DNA of 64,000 nucleotides, from positions 124,001 through 188,000 of the forward strand of contig NZ_ABCK01000005.1 of assembly GCF_000170755.1 (NCBI RefSeq), written 5' to 3'. A program made the position numbers and the translations under genes. Position 1 is the first letter of the stretch, and each line of letters begins with the position of its first letter. Below are positions 17,049 to 26,410 of the stretch, in pieces. Under the pieces are notes generated by a model, which saw nothing but the letters and a program-made list of their open reading frames with translations, was not told the DNA's origin and searched no databases. Origin of the DNA: Lentisphaera araneosa HTCC2155 (GTDB lineage: Bacteria; Verrucomicrobiota; Lentisphaeria; Lentisphaerales; Lentisphaeraceae).

Positions 17049-18881
17049 ATGTGCGGCATTATCGCATACGCTGGTGAGAAAAACCCTTTAAACGTACTTA
17101 TAAATGGACTCGAACGCTTAGAATACCGTGGATATGACTCTGCAGGAATTAGCGTACTCAAAGATAGTGACATTTACACTGTGAAAGCTGCAGGTAAAGT
17201 ATCTAGCCTCGCTGAACGCATTGAAGCTGACACTCAATTGGAAGATGTGAGTCAACTTCATTGTGGTATTGCACATACTCGCTGGGCAACTCACGGTGGT
17301 CCTACTGAAAGTAACGCTCATCCCCACCTTGGTCAAAACTCTCGAATTGCTTTAGTTCACAATGGCATTATCGAAAACTACCAAGAACTGAAAAATGACT
17401 TGCTTGCTAAAGGCCACACCTTTAAATCCGAAACGGATACTGAAATTCTAGCTCACCTTATAGAGTCACATTACGACGATGATCTCAAGAAAGCTGTTTC
17501 AGAAGCTCTTGCCAAAGTTGAAGGGGCCTACGGTATTGCCGTCATTTCTAAAGATGAGCCCGACACTATTATTACAGCGCGTTTTGGTAGCCCTATAGTC
17601 ATTGGTCTCTGTAAAGATGAAGTGATTATTGCTTCTGATATCAATGCAATTGTTCAGCATACTGACCGTGTTGTCTACCTCAATGATGGTGACTTAGCGA
17701 TTGTTAATAAAGAAGGCATTAGTTTCCACGACCTTACTTTAAAGTCCGTTCAACGTGATGAGGAAAAGATCACCCATTCAGCTGAAGAGGCTCAAAAAGG
17801 TGGATTCTCTACTTTTATGATGAAAGAAATCCATGACCAACCAAGAGCCGTTCGAAACTCTGTACGTGGTCATTTAGATTTTGATAACGCCACAACTTCT
17901 CTTGGAGGTTTACACATGAACCCCAAAGAGCTTGCTTCTATTGATCGGATTCAACTTTTTGCCTGTGGCACATCACTCAACGCAGCTCTTCTAGGGCAGT
18001 ATTTCTTTGAAGATTTGGTTGGTATACCCTGCCAAGTTACTCAAGCCGCTGACTTTAGGTATAGAAACCCCATTATTGAGAAAAACACTTTGGCAATTGC
18101 TCTCAGCCAATCAGGTGAAACTGCCGATACTTTGGCTGCTGTTCACGAAGCTAAGCGTAAAGGGGCTGATCTTATCGCTATCTGTAACGCCGTTGGCTCT
18201 ACAATTGCTCGTGAAGCTGGTCGTGGCGTCTACCTCCATGCGGGTCCCGAAATCTCTGTAGCGTCTACTAAAGCCTTCACAACACAAGTATCTGTTCTAC
18301 TTCAATTAGCTATCTTACTCGGTCGAACCAAGCGCCTAGATCGCGGACAAGCTGCAGATATTTTAAAAGCTATTGATCAACTGCCAGAGCAAATTGAAGA
18401 AGTTTTAAAGCTTTCAGACTCTATCAGAACAATCACTGAAAAGTATACCGATGTTCACAGCATGTTTTTCATTGGTCGTGGCTATCAATACCCAGTCGCT
18501 CTTGAAGGTGCCTTAAAAGTGAAAGAAATTTCTTATATTCACGCTGAGGGTTATCATGCCGCTGAGCTCAAACATGGTCCTTTAGCACTACTTGATGAAA
18601 AAGTCCCCGTTGTTGCTATCTGCACAAATAAAGATTCTGCTCAAAAAATAGTCTCGAATATTAGAGAGTGCTCATCAAGAAAGTCACCAGTTATTGCCGT
18701 TGTAAGTGAAGGAATCGAGACTCCTGCTGATGATTCAATAACTATCCCTCAAGCACACCCAACAACTGCACCTATCTTAGCGGCAGTTGCTCTTCAGCTC
18801 TTCTCTTTCCACATTGCTGATTTAAGAGGTTGCTCCATTGACCAGCCTAAAAACTTAGCCAAGTCAGTAACTGTAGAGTAA
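17049..18881 (+). CDS. glmS: Glutamine-fructose-6-phosphate aminotransferase
   Basis: The 610-residue enzyme makes glucosamine-6-phosphate, the first step to UDP-GlcNAc for peptidoglycan and lipopolysaccharide. It starts MCGIIAYAG, placing the nucleophilic Cys directly after the initiator Met. The glutaminase domain carries the TRWATHG and HNGIIENY motifs, and two SIS isomerase domains follow, with CGTSLNAALLGQYFFE and SGETADTLAA. The end is DQPKNLAKSVTVE, as expected. AGGAG lies 7 bases before the ATG. No glmS ribozyme-like structure is visible in the short leader. Confidence 0.97.
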   Translation: MCGIIAYAGEKNPLNVLINGLERLEYRGYDSAGISVLKDSDIYTVKAAGKVSSLAERIEADTQLEDVSQLHCGIAHTRWATHGGPTESNAHPHLGQNSRIALVHNGIIENYQELKNDLLAKGHTFKSETDTEILAHLIESHYDDDLKKAVSEALAKVEGAYGIAVISKDEPDTIITARFGSPIVIGLCKDEVIIASDINAIVQHTDRVVYLNDGDLAIVNKEGISFHDLTLKSVQRDEEKITHSAEEAQKGGFSTFMMKEIHDQPRAVRNSVRGHLDFDNATTSLGGLHMNPKELASIDRIQLFACGTSLNAALLGQYFFEDLVGIPCQVTQAADFRYRNPIIEKNTLAIALSQSGETADTLAAVHEAKRKGADLIAICNAVGSTIAREAGRGVYLHAGPEISVASTKAFTTQVSVLLQLAILLGRTKRLDRGQAADILKAIDQLPEQIEEVLKLSDSIRTITEKYTDVHSMFFIGRGYQYPVALEGALKVKEISYIHAEGYHAAELKHGPLALLDEKVPVVAICTNKDSAQKIVSNIRECSSRKSPVIAVVSEGIETPADDSITIPQAHPTTAPILAAVALQLFSFHIADLRGCSIDQPKNLAKSVTVE

Positions 18882-20816
18882 TTAAAAGTGCTCGATCTCA
18901 CAACCTTCGGGCATCGCCCGAAGAAATTTTGCACCATAATTAGTATTGCTAACACGGCTATCCATTAATACGACGATGCCGCGATCTTTAGCGGAGCGTA
19001 TGAGGCGGCCTATACCCTGCCTCAGTTTCAGTTGGGCTTCAGGTACAGAGAAATCAAAAAAGGCTCGTCCACCTGTTTTCTCCAAGTGCTCACAGCGCGC
19101 TGCAATGAGTGGATGATCAGGGACAGCAAATGGAATACGCATAATAATAACATTGCGCAATGACTCTCCTGGTACATCCACTCCCGTCCAAAAAGTATCC
19201 GTCCCAAATAAGACCGAGTTATTGTCTTCTTTAAAAGCCTGCAATAATAATGCGGAAGACGCAGCTTCTCCCTGAACGAGTAGCTTTAGGCCCATTTCAT
19301 TCATAAAGGGTCGCACAGCATCGGCAATCCTTTTCATTTGGGAAAAGGATGTAAAAAGCACGAATGCTCCTCCTGTGGACATATGAATAAAGTAGCGCAG
19401 CCAGGTAAGGGCCTCTTTTTCATAATCATTTTCTTTCGGAGAAGGCAATGTTTGGGCCGCAAAAACTTTCATTTGATTCTTGAAATCAAAGGGGCTATCT
19501 AAAATCATATCGAGTGACTCACTCATTCCCACTCGACTGCGGTAGTAACTGAGTTTTTCACTCACGGCTAAGGTCGCACTCGTCGTGACTACGGGTGTTT
19601 TTGAGCGAAAAAGCAAATCATTTAAAATCGGCGCCACATCAATAGCGGCCGCATGCATGGATAAGTGTTTAGTACTTTTTTCAAACCAAAAGACATGCTC
19701 TTCGGAACTCGCTCTCAAGAAAAAAGATAGGCTATCCGTGAGCTTTAATAGCCGTCTTGATAAAGAGCGATATTCAGTTTCCTTCTCGGGATTGCCCTCT
19801 TCTTCATCTGCATAAAGTTCGAGTAAACCACAAAGCTGAGTTAGACCTTCTGCCAGTGGGTTCTCTGGAACAACAGGTTCATGAATTCTGTGTGTTTTAT
19901 TTTCATCTGGTAACCAAGCATGAAGACTTTGAAAGAAGTCTCGCACTTCATCATGCATTTTAGCGGCTAAATGCCGTCCTCTATTATCACTTACCGTGCT
20001 TATTGCCCCACGCTTACTGCGCTTATTGTAAATCCTACGCAGTTGATATAGAAAAGTGCCTGCTGACAAACGGATCCCTAGATGAACGGCTGCGACGTCT
20101 TCCACTGTGTGACATTCATCAACAATAATTGCGGATGCAGATGGCAATATACCCGCCTGTTCATCACCCGTTTCTGCCTTGATTGCGAGGTCTGCAAAAA
20201 ACAAGGCATGATTCACAATGATTACATCGGCGCCATAAAGTGATCGTCGAGATTTTTGAAAAAAACAGGGTTTAAAATGAGGGCAGCGTTGATTCAAGCA
20301 ATTGCCCTCTTCGGCATTAACTGTGCCCCAAGCACCATTATCTACTGCAAAAGGAAGTTCCGTTTTACAACCGTTTTCACTTGTTGCTGACCAGGATTTT
20401 ATACGAAAAACTTCAGGAATCATGCTCTCGTCGGGCAAAAAATCCGGACTACCAGCCGCCGCAGCATTCATGCGCCGCATGCAAATATAATTACCTCTAC
20501 CCATGCCAATGACTGCATTAAAATCCTCTCCGAGCATGAGTTGAACCGCGGGGACATCTTTTTTCAGTAACTGTTCCTGGAGGTGTTTTGTATGAGTTGT
20601 AATAATTATGGGCTTTGTTTGCTCTGTATTACGGTGCCATTTAACTGCTGGCAATAAGTACGCAATACTCTTGCCGACTCCCGTTGGCGCTTCTACACAC
20701 AAGTTTAGGCCTTCAGATAAGGCGTAATAAACTTTACTTGCCATCGTTTCTTGTTGCGGACGTCGCTCAAAATCACGACCATCTAAGAAACTAAAGTGCT
20801 CTGGGAATATTGACAA
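18882..20816 (-). CDS. dinG: DinG/YoaA-type ATP-dependent DNA helicase
   Basis: The 644-residue protein is an XPD-like superfamily 2 helicase that unwinds DNA damage intermediates. It has Walker A EAPTGVGKSIAYLLP near residue 40, a DECH box (IIVDECHTVEDVA), and four cysteines for an iron-sulfur cluster (ICMRR, NCLNQRCPHFKPC). Motif VI is QGIGRLIRSAKDRGIVVLMD near the C-terminus. It converges tail-to-tail with glmS; the two stop codons touch. There is no exonuclease domain as found in Firmicute DinG. Confidence 0.9.
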   Translation of the reverse strand: MSIFPEHFSFLDGRDFERRPQQETMASKVYYALSEGLNLCVEAPTGVGKSIAYLLPAVKWHRNTEQTKPIIITTHTKHLQEQLLKKDVPAVQLMLGEDFNAVIGMGRGNYICMRRMNAAAAGSPDFLPDESMIPEVFRIKSWSATSENGCKTELPFAVDNGAWGTVNAEEGNCLNQRCPHFKPCFFQKSRRSLYGADVIIVNHALFFADLAIKAETGDEQAGILPSASAIIVDECHTVEDVAAVHLGIRLSAGTFLYQLRRIYNKRSKRGAISTVSDNRGRHLAAKMHDEVRDFFQSLHAWLPDENKTHRIHEPVVPENPLAEGLTQLCGLLELYADEEEGNPEKETEYRSLSRRLLKLTDSLSFFLRASSEEHVFWFEKSTKHLSMHAAAIDVAPILNDLLFRSKTPVVTTSATLAVSEKLSYYRSRVGMSESLDMILDSPFDFKNQMKVFAAQTLPSPKENDYEKEALTWLRYFIHMSTGGAFVLFTSFSQMKRIADAVRPFMNEMGLKLLVQGEAASSALLLQAFKEDNNSVLFGTDTFWTGVDVPGESLRNVIIMRIPFAVPDHPLIAARCEHLEKTGGRAFFDFSVPEAQLKLRQGIGRLIRSAKDRGIVVLMDSRVSNTNYGAKFLRAMPEGCEIEHF

Positions 20817-20980
20817 ATGATGACTCGTAGTTGATTTATTTATCGCAACATTAAACCCCTAAAAGCGCTATGCTAGTTTTAGATTTTTTTTTATCGCTTT
20901 TAATCTTAAATGAATATAATGAATTTAATTAAAACTGGACTATTTTTGAGTAATTAAAAATTTAACCTAGGACTTTTTAC

Positions 20981-22033
20981 ATGAGTTTTCAACGATTAAG
21001 CTTTGAAGAGGGTTTAGACCTCTTTAAAAACGCCGATCTTTTTGATCTACAAAAAATGGCAGTCGAGCAACGCAACAAAATCAACCCAGCTAACGAGGCG
21101 ACTTACGTCATTGATTCAAACCCGAATTATACTAATGCCTGTACAGCTGATTGCCTATTCTGTGCTTTTTACCGCAAGCCGGGTGATGAAGAAGTCTACG
21201 TAAGAACCCTCGATGATGTTCGCCAAATGATGAAAGATGCCCAAGATCTTGAAGCGACTACCGTATTGCTCCAAGGCGGTCTTCACCCCGATCTCAAATT
21301 GGACTATTACTTAGATATCATCAAAATGACTGTGGCAGAATTCCCAGGAATCATCCCTCACTTCTGGTCAGCTCCTGAAATTGATAATATCGCTGAAGTT
21401 GAAAACATCGATGTCCGCGAAGTTTTACAAAAAATGTTTGATGTGGGCCAGCTTTCACTTCCTGGTGGTGGCGCAGAGATCCTCTCACAAAAAGTTCGCA
21501 ATAGAATTTCTCCCAAGAAACACAAAGTGGATCGTTGGTTACACATACATGAAGTGGCTCATGAAATCGGTATGAAATCAACCGCAACCATGATGTATGG
21601 TCACAGAGAAGAAGCTGAAGATATCCTTATTCATTTACAGGTAATTCGTGACATCCAAGACCGCACAGGCGGTTTCACGGCCTTCGTACCGTGGACATAC
21701 AAAAAAGATAATACTCTTTTAGGTAAAAAAGTTACGCGTGAAAGTACTCCAGAAGATTACTACCGTATTTTAGCTTTCTCACGCCTCTTCTTAGATAACT
21801 TTGATCACATCCAAGCCTCTTGGTTTAGTGAAGGCAAGGACACTGGTATTAAGTCCTTATCCTATGGTGCTGATGACTTTGGTGGAACTCTCTTTGAAGA
21901 AAACGTTCACGCTGAAACTGGATTCATCAACAAAACGAGTGCCGAAGGCTTGCGTAGCATGATTATCGAAGCGGGCTTCACTCCTGTACAACGAGACACA
22001 CTTTACAATAAAGTTTTAGCAGTAAAAAGTTGA
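20981..22033 (+). CDS. mqnC: Cyclic dehypoxanthinyl futalosine synthase
   Basis: This 350-residue radical SAM enzyme catalyses a step of the futalosine route to menaquinone. The iron-sulfur motif CTADCLFCAFYR (C-x3-C-x2-C) lies near residue 50, preceded by DSNPNYTN. Family phrases LLQGGLHPDL and LSLPGGGAEIL separate it from MqnE. Other mqn genes are not in the window, so the pathway is scattered. Choice of MqnC over related CofG/CofH enzymes is strong but made without a search. Confidence 0.9.
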   Translation: MSFQRLSFEEGLDLFKNADLFDLQKMAVEQRNKINPANEATYVIDSNPNYTNACTADCLFCAFYRKPGDEEVYVRTLDDVRQMMKDAQDLEATTVLLQGGLHPDLKLDYYLDIIKMTVAEFPGIIPHFWSAPEIDNIAEVENIDVREVLQKMFDVGQLSLPGGGAEILSQKVRNRISPKKHKVDRWLHIHEVAHEIGMKSTATMMYGHREEAEDILIHLQVIRDIQDRTGGFTAFVPWTYKKDNTLLGKKVTRESTPEDYYRILAFSRLFLDNFDHIQASWFSEGKDTGIKSLSYGADDFGGTLFEENVHAETGFINKTSAEGLRSMIIEAGFTPVQRDTLYNKVLAVKS

Positions 22034-22139
22034 ATTTCCTTCAAAGATACTCTTGAAGTCTTTTTAACTCGGAGTATTACTTAAAGCCTCATTATTTGCG
22101 AGTGGTCACCGCCACAGCAAACACCACACTTTTTAAGGT

Positions 22140-22216
22140 CGCGGGGTGGAGCAGTCAGGTAGCTTGTCAGGCTCATAACCTGAAGGTCGTAGGTTCGAAT
22201 CCTGCCCCCGCAACCA
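22140..22216 (+). tRNA. Initiator tRNA-fMet (CAT), copy 1 of 3
   Basis: The 77-base gene encodes its own CCA end. The first acceptor base is C opposite A72, the unpaired terminus that marks bacterial initiator tRNAs. The anticodon loop is CTCATAA. The anticodon stem is TCAGG/CCTGA, so the three G-C pairs usual in initiators are reduced to two, with A29-U41 replacing the first. All three copies are identical. Confidence 0.95.
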
Positions 22217-22233
22217 TTTTTATATTTTAAGGT

Positions 22234-22310
22234 CGCGGGGTGGAGCAGTCAGGTAGCTTGTCAGGCTCATAACCTGAAGGTCGTAGGTTCGAATCCTGCC
22301 CCCGCAACCA
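22234..22310 (+). tRNA. Initiator tRNA-fMet (CAT), copy 2 of 3
   Basis: This copy is identical to copy 1 and starts 17 bases after its end. The TTTTAAGGT just upstream is also repeated, so the tandem unit includes a little 5' flank. It is probably co-transcribed with the other copies. Confidence 0.95.
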
Positions 22311-22333
22311 TTTTATATATTATCTTTTAAGGT

Positions 22334-22410
22334 CGCGGGGTGGAGCAGTCAGGTAGCTTGTCAGGCTCATAACCTGAAGGTCGTAGGTTCGAATCCTGCC
22401 CCCGCAACCA
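22334..22410 (+). tRNA. Initiator tRNA-fMet (CAT), copy 3 of 3
   Basis: This copy is identical to the other two and lies 23 bases after copy 2. The start of the phosphatase gene is only 17 bases downstream, so that gene may be read through from the tRNA promoter. Confidence 0.95.
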
Positions 22411-22427
22411 TTTTCTTTTGGTACTTT

Positions 22428-23216
22428 ATGGATCCCCGAATTCAGCTATTAAAAAGCTTTGCTAAGCCCTCTTCAGAGATCTGCAACAGCTACTTCAGTA
22501 AGAATGCAAAAACATGGCAAAAGGCCGATAAATCCTTTGTCTCTGAAGCTGATATTAAAGTCAATGATTTTCTACTCTCACAAATCCAATCTCATTTCGC
22601 GGAAGACGCCATACTAAGTGAAGAGAGTCCCGACAACCCCAAGCGTTTCACCGCTGAATACACTTGGATCATTGACCCCATTGATGGCACAAGTGAGTTT
22701 ATTGCTGGAAGTCCAGAATTTTGCGTCATGGTTTGCCTCGTTCACAAGAACAAACTCGTCTATGCGATGGTGGCCATTCCCCAAGAAAATAAGGCATACT
22801 TTGGCGGCCCAGCTAAGAGCTTGATTGAACTCGACCTGCTCTCTAACAAAGAAACTCGACTTGTTCCTAAAGAAATCAACTCCAACACCCTCGTTATTTC
22901 AAAATCTCGTGCAGCTAAAGAAATCAGTATTTTTGCAGAAGAATGTAATTTAACGACCTTCTCTTGTGGGTCTGCGGGAGTAAAAGTCTGCCGCATCCTT
23001 CAAGGCAAAGCTGACTATTACATTCACATCAACAAGATTGCCGAATGGGACACAGCGGCCCCAGACTGCCTATTAAAATCTTGGGGAAGAGGCTTAACTG
23101 ATCTCGATGGTGAAGAACTTAAGTATAACAAAAGCAGCTTTTACCACCAACATTTTTTTTATCTAAATCAGTCAGAACTATTGCAATCAGCGCAAAAAAT
23201 TTTTCAACTCAATTAA
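22428..23216 (+). CDS. Inositol monophosphatase-family phosphatase (CysQ/bisphosphate nucleotidase-like)
   Basis: The 262-residue enzyme has the metal-binding motifs of the family: LSEESPD near residue 65, WIIDPIDGTSEFI near 83 and EWDTAAPDCLL near 205. Family members remove phosphate from inositol phosphates, histidinol phosphate or 3'-phosphoadenosine 5'-phosphate. The GTSEFI variant and short length are compatible with a CysQ-like role, but the substrate cannot be fixed from sequence. It follows the tRNA-fMet array. Confidence 0.87.
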   Translation: MDPRIQLLKSFAKPSSEICNSYFSKNAKTWQKADKSFVSEADIKVNDFLLSQIQSHFAEDAILSEESPDNPKRFTAEYTWIIDPIDGTSEFIAGSPEFCVMVCLVHKNKLVYAMVAIPQENKAYFGGPAKSLIELDLLSNKETRLVPKEINSNTLVISKSRAAKEISIFAEECNLTTFSCGSAGVKVCRILQGKADYYIHINKIAEWDTAAPDCLLKSWGRGLTDLDGEELKYNKSSFYHQHFFYLNQSELLQSAQKIFQLN

Positions 23217-23275
23217 AGGCTGTACATTTCATGGTTTAGCTTTTACTTTTATAAAAAACAGAATTACTTAATAAA

Positions 23276-23803
23276 ATGCTACCATTATCTCTCAGTCTTT
23301 TAGCCCTCTCTCCTAATCCCTCTTTGGATTACTTGGCTGCAAAGCAGTTGAAGCTAAATATACCTTCAAAATTCTACAGCGAAGTTTCTGAGCAAAAAGA
23401 TTGGCTAAACAACCTCTATACTTTGGAGCTCAATCGCGAAAAAACCTATTACGAACGTTCAATTGAAGATCAGAACATATATAATTCTTATTTAACTGAT
23501 TATTATACAGAAGATGACATCCAATTCCTTCATGGCCTCGTGGGGCGAGACTCCTACAGACTCACTCTACATACGCGCTTTTGGGGAGGGGACAGATCTG
23601 GTTACGCACAAGGCTTTTCCTATAGTGAAAGAGCCTCTCCCAATCTGACATGGGGAATGGGTATTGAAAGAGCTGAAATGAAGAGCGACAAACGCTATAA
23701 CTGGGACAATAACTCCTATTACAATGTTGATTCTTGGCTGAACTGGCAACCGACACCCCACACTAGCCTTTATTTAGGGGTGACTGGCTCCGTTGCGGAG
23801 TAA
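23276..23803 (+). CDS. Probable secreted protein of unknown function
   Basis: The 175-residue protein begins with a short hydrophobic stretch (MLPLSLSLLALS) and then a Tyr/Trp-rich sequence. Its second half alternates polar and aromatic residues (SYRLTLHTRFWGG, SPNLTWGMGIERAEM, HTSLYLGVTGSVAE), like strands of an outer-membrane barrel. It overlaps the convergent acyltransferase gene by 34 bases. No family is recognised, and the barrel suggestion is inference. Confidence 0.55.
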   Translation: MLPLSLSLLALSPNPSLDYLAAKQLKLNIPSKFYSEVSEQKDWLNNLYTLELNREKTYYERSIEDQNIYNSYLTDYYTEDDIQFLHGLVGRDSYRLTLHTRFWGGDRSGYAQGFSYSERASPNLTWGMGIERAEMKSDKRYNWDNNSYYNVDSWLNWQPTPHTSLYLGVTGSVAE

Positions 23804-24693
23804 TCTACTTTTAAGTCATTTTCTTTTTCGGACATAGGACGAGTTTTCCAACGCTTATGCATCCAAATCCAATAAGCTGGATGATCATACAAAGCTTGAC
23901 TCAATACATCCATCACCTTTTGAGTATTTCTCTGAATTGACTCTTCATCAGCATCCTCTCTAGCAAATGACATTGGTTCATGAAAATAAACCGTTTGCGA
24001 TAATACGTCATCTTCCCTATATGCAGTTGTGGGAACTACTGTTGCGCCTGTTTTTGCCGCTATCATTAAGGGTGAGACATAAGTAGAACACTGCTCTCCC
24101 ATAAAATCAACAAAACACCCTTCTGTACGCTTAGAGTTTTGATCCATCACCAAACATACCGTCTCGCCTCTCTTCAAAGCCTTAAAGATTGCTAACACAG
24201 ATTTTGCACTCTTCTCAAGACAATTCACTTTATGAGGTTCTCTAAATGTTTTTGAAAAGTATCCATCTTCAAAACCTTTAACATCTTTAATGATCACACT
24301 TACTGGGTTACCAAACTCAACGACCTTTAGAATACACTTTTCCCAGTTAGCATAGTGCCCCGTTAAAATCAAAACTCCCTTGCCTTTATTGATAGCGTCC
24401 CTGTAAAATTGATCATTTTCAGAATTTACTTTTTCTAATAACTTAGATGAACTAAGCACAGGCTGTTGCAAAATTTCGATTGCGGTAAGTCCAAAGTGAA
24501 AATAAATCTCTCGTAACAAGGACTTATCCCAGCCCTTAACTCCATAAACCAAATTTAGGTTATAAACAACAATTTTTTTTCGAAAGCGTACGACATACAA
24601 AAGCACATAGCCAAGAACTCTAGCCAAGACATAGAGCAAAAAATCAGGAAATAGTGAAAAAATATAATAAATTATTCTTAAAAAAAACTGCAT
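23770..24693 (-). CDS. Lipid A biosynthesis acyltransferase (LpxL/HtrB family)
   Basis: This 307-residue protein adds a secondary acyl chain to lipid A or a similar lipid at the inner membrane. The N-terminus has a hydrophobic anchor (FFLRIIYYIFSLFPDFLLYV). The catalytic motif HYANWE (H-x4-E) is near residue 113, and VMDQNSKRTEGCFVDFMG is the expected second block. Length matches the family. It supports a Gram-negative cell envelope. It stands alone on the minus strand. Confidence 0.88.
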   Translation of the reverse strand: MQFFLRIIYYIFSLFPDFLLYVLARVLGYVLLYVVRFRKKIVVYNLNLVYGVKGWDKSLLREIYFHFGLTAIEILQQPVLSSSKLLEKVNSENDQFYRDAINKGKGVLILTGHYANWEKCILKVVEFGNPVSVIIKDVKGFEDGYFSKTFREPHKVNCLEKSAKSVLAIFKALKRGETVCLVMDQNSKRTEGCFVDFMGEQCSTYVSPLMIAAKTGATVVPTTAYREDDVLSQTVYFHEPMSFAREDADEESIQRNTQKVMDVLSQALYDHPAYWIWMHKRWKTRPMSEKENDLKVDYSATEPVTPK

Positions 24694-24788
24694 CTAGTCA
24701 CTTGCCAATTGTACTTACCAAATTTTAATATAAAATGAGCTCAAGTTCTTATTGAAGGTTGAGAACACTAAGGGAGAATACTATAACT

Positions 24789-25958
24789 ATGGAATCGTAC
24801 AACTGTTATTCGTGTGGATTTAATAATCCTATTGCACACACTCACTGCGCAAAATGTAAAAAATCTGGTGCTGCGGCCGCTTTGACTTCTACTGGAACGG
24901 GCTCGTTTCCCGAAGGCTTTATTTGGCCTCTTTTTCCAAAAAACCTTAGCTTAGGCGCTGCACCTGCAGACGATGTATTGATTCCGACTAATAAAATCCA
25001 AGATCATCATTGTCGACTTGACTTTGTCAAAGGCCTTTTCTATTTGACTCTCCCGAAGACAGCTCCTCCTGCATTCATCGGTGGCCAACAAGTCCGCCCT
25101 AACATGAAGCAGGCTTTGAACGACGGGTCAAGTTTGAAAATTGGTGATGAAGAGCTCAAAATTACTTACTTTAATGGGCATGAAGGCTTTTCTGAAAAAG
25201 AAACTTTTGAACTAAAACAGCTCGCTGAAAAATCAGTTAATCCCACTGTCTCAAGACTACTTCATATCATCGCTTTCAAACGAGAAGTCATCAACCTCAC
25301 TTCTTCTGCTGACATTTTTTCTTTTGCTATTGACACTGTCCTTAGAATTACTGAACTCGATAGAGCTTACGCCTTTCAAGTCACCTCAGAAGATGATCAA
25401 TTAAAAGTAAAAGAAGTTATTGCCAAAAACTCTGACTTCACAATCATAGAAGAAGAAGATTTCAGCATTTCCCGATCGATAATGACTAAAGTCCTCGAAA
25501 ACCAAGGCTCTGTCTTTATTCAAGATGCAGACAAGGATGTCAATTCAACTGTCTCAATGGCGAATTTCAATATTAAAACCGTTATATGCCTACCCCTAAC
25601 AGTCAAAAATGAACAAGGTGAGCGCGAACTCATTGGCATTATCTATGCTGATAAGACTTTAAGTACCACCCCCCTCCCCTCAGGCATTAACTCTTCCCTG
25701 CAGTCCATGAGAAAAATCACCTCTCACCACCTCGTGCGCACTATGATGATCGATGACGCTCAATCAGATGTGGATGGTTTCAAAAGTTACTTTAGTAATC
25801 TTAATGGAGAGATTCAGAAAATTCGCGATTATTTAGCAGACACATCCAATCATATTGAAGCAGGCACTAGTTCCGATTCAAATGTATTTCAAGAACGCGT
25901 CTCTGAATGTAGCGAAGCCTTGAAAATGCTCTCTGAAAGCGTTAAACAAAACTTTTAA
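24789..25958 (+). CDS. Zinc-ribbon, FHA and GAF domain signalling protein
   Basis: I choose the ATG at 24789, preceded by AGGGAG, over a TTG at 24759. The 389-residue protein starts with a zinc ribbon (CYSCG and CAKC). A degenerate FHA domain, which binds phosphothreonine, covers residues ~35-125 (LSLGAAPADDVLI). A GAF domain covers ~165-320 (FSFAIDTVLRITELDRAYAF) and may sense a small ligand. It converges with the FHA/PEGA operon, overlapping its last gene by 4 bases. Partner kinases could be those at 31-32 kb or 15 kb. Confidence 0.82.
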   Translation: MESYNCYSCGFNNPIAHTHCAKCKKSGAAAALTSTGTGSFPEGFIWPLFPKNLSLGAAPADDVLIPTNKIQDHHCRLDFVKGLFYLTLPKTAPPAFIGGQQVRPNMKQALNDGSSLKIGDEELKITYFNGHEGFSEKETFELKQLAEKSVNPTVSRLLHIIAFKREVINLTSSADIFSFAIDTVLRITELDRAYAFQVTSEDDQLKVKEVIAKNSDFTIIEEEDFSISRSIMTKVLENQGSVFIQDADKDVNSTVSMANFNIKTVICLPLTVKNEQGERELIGIIYADKTLSTTPLPSGINSSLQSMRKITSHHLVRTMMIDDAQSDVDGFKSYFSNLNGEIQKIRDYLADTSNHIEAGTSSDSNVFQERVSECSEALKMLSESVKQNF

Positions 25959-26410
25959 TTTTTCCTAAAAACTAAATTTAGCTGCTTCTTCGGGGCCAAT
26001 AAATACTTTTCTTTGTACAGTTCTAAAAACTCGAGCTGCTGCTCTACACCCTTCAGTTCAAGTCTCGTTGTCATTATTAATTCACGTAGATTTGACTCAT
26101 TATCATTTCCCGTCATAGCCTCGGCATATATACGTCCTGCTTCAGACTCCACTTCCCCCATATATTTCAAGCGACTTTCCAGTGTCAGCTTCTTTAAATG
26201 ATAGAGTGAACGACACAAGTCATAATCAAACTGAAAGCTCTCTAAATATTTACTTTTGATTTGCGAAGGTGGCAAAAACTGAGTTTTGTCTAATTTATTT
26301 TTAAACTGAGCTATATAAAGCTTATTCTCCATAGATAGGAGCTTTTCGCTGTATTCGATTTCACCAAATAAAGGACTCATAAAAAAGAATATTAGTAAGG
26401 TCAACTTCAT
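25955..26410 (-). CDS. Small secreted protein, last gene of the kinase-FHA operon
   Basis: The 151-residue protein has a signal peptide (MKLTLLIFFFMSPLFGE) and a helical, charged mature part. Its start overlaps the stop of the upstream FHA/PEGA gene by 4 bases (ATGA), so the two are translationally coupled. No family is recognised. The neighbour has a periplasmic PEGA part, so an envelope partner role is possible. Confidence 0.7.
   Translation of the reverse strand: MKLTLLIFFFMSPLFGEIEYSEKLLSMENKLYIAQFKNKLDKTQFLPPSQIKSKYLESFQFDYDLCRSLYHLKKLTLESRLKYMGEVESEAGRIYAEAMTGNDNESNLRELIMTTRLELKGVEQQLEFLELYKEKYLLAPKKQLNLVFRKN

Noticed and set aside
22140-22410. Three regularly spaced identical units as a possible CRISPR array
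   Set aside because: The repeated units are complete initiator tRNA genes with CCA ends, and the spacers are only 17-23 AT-rich bases.
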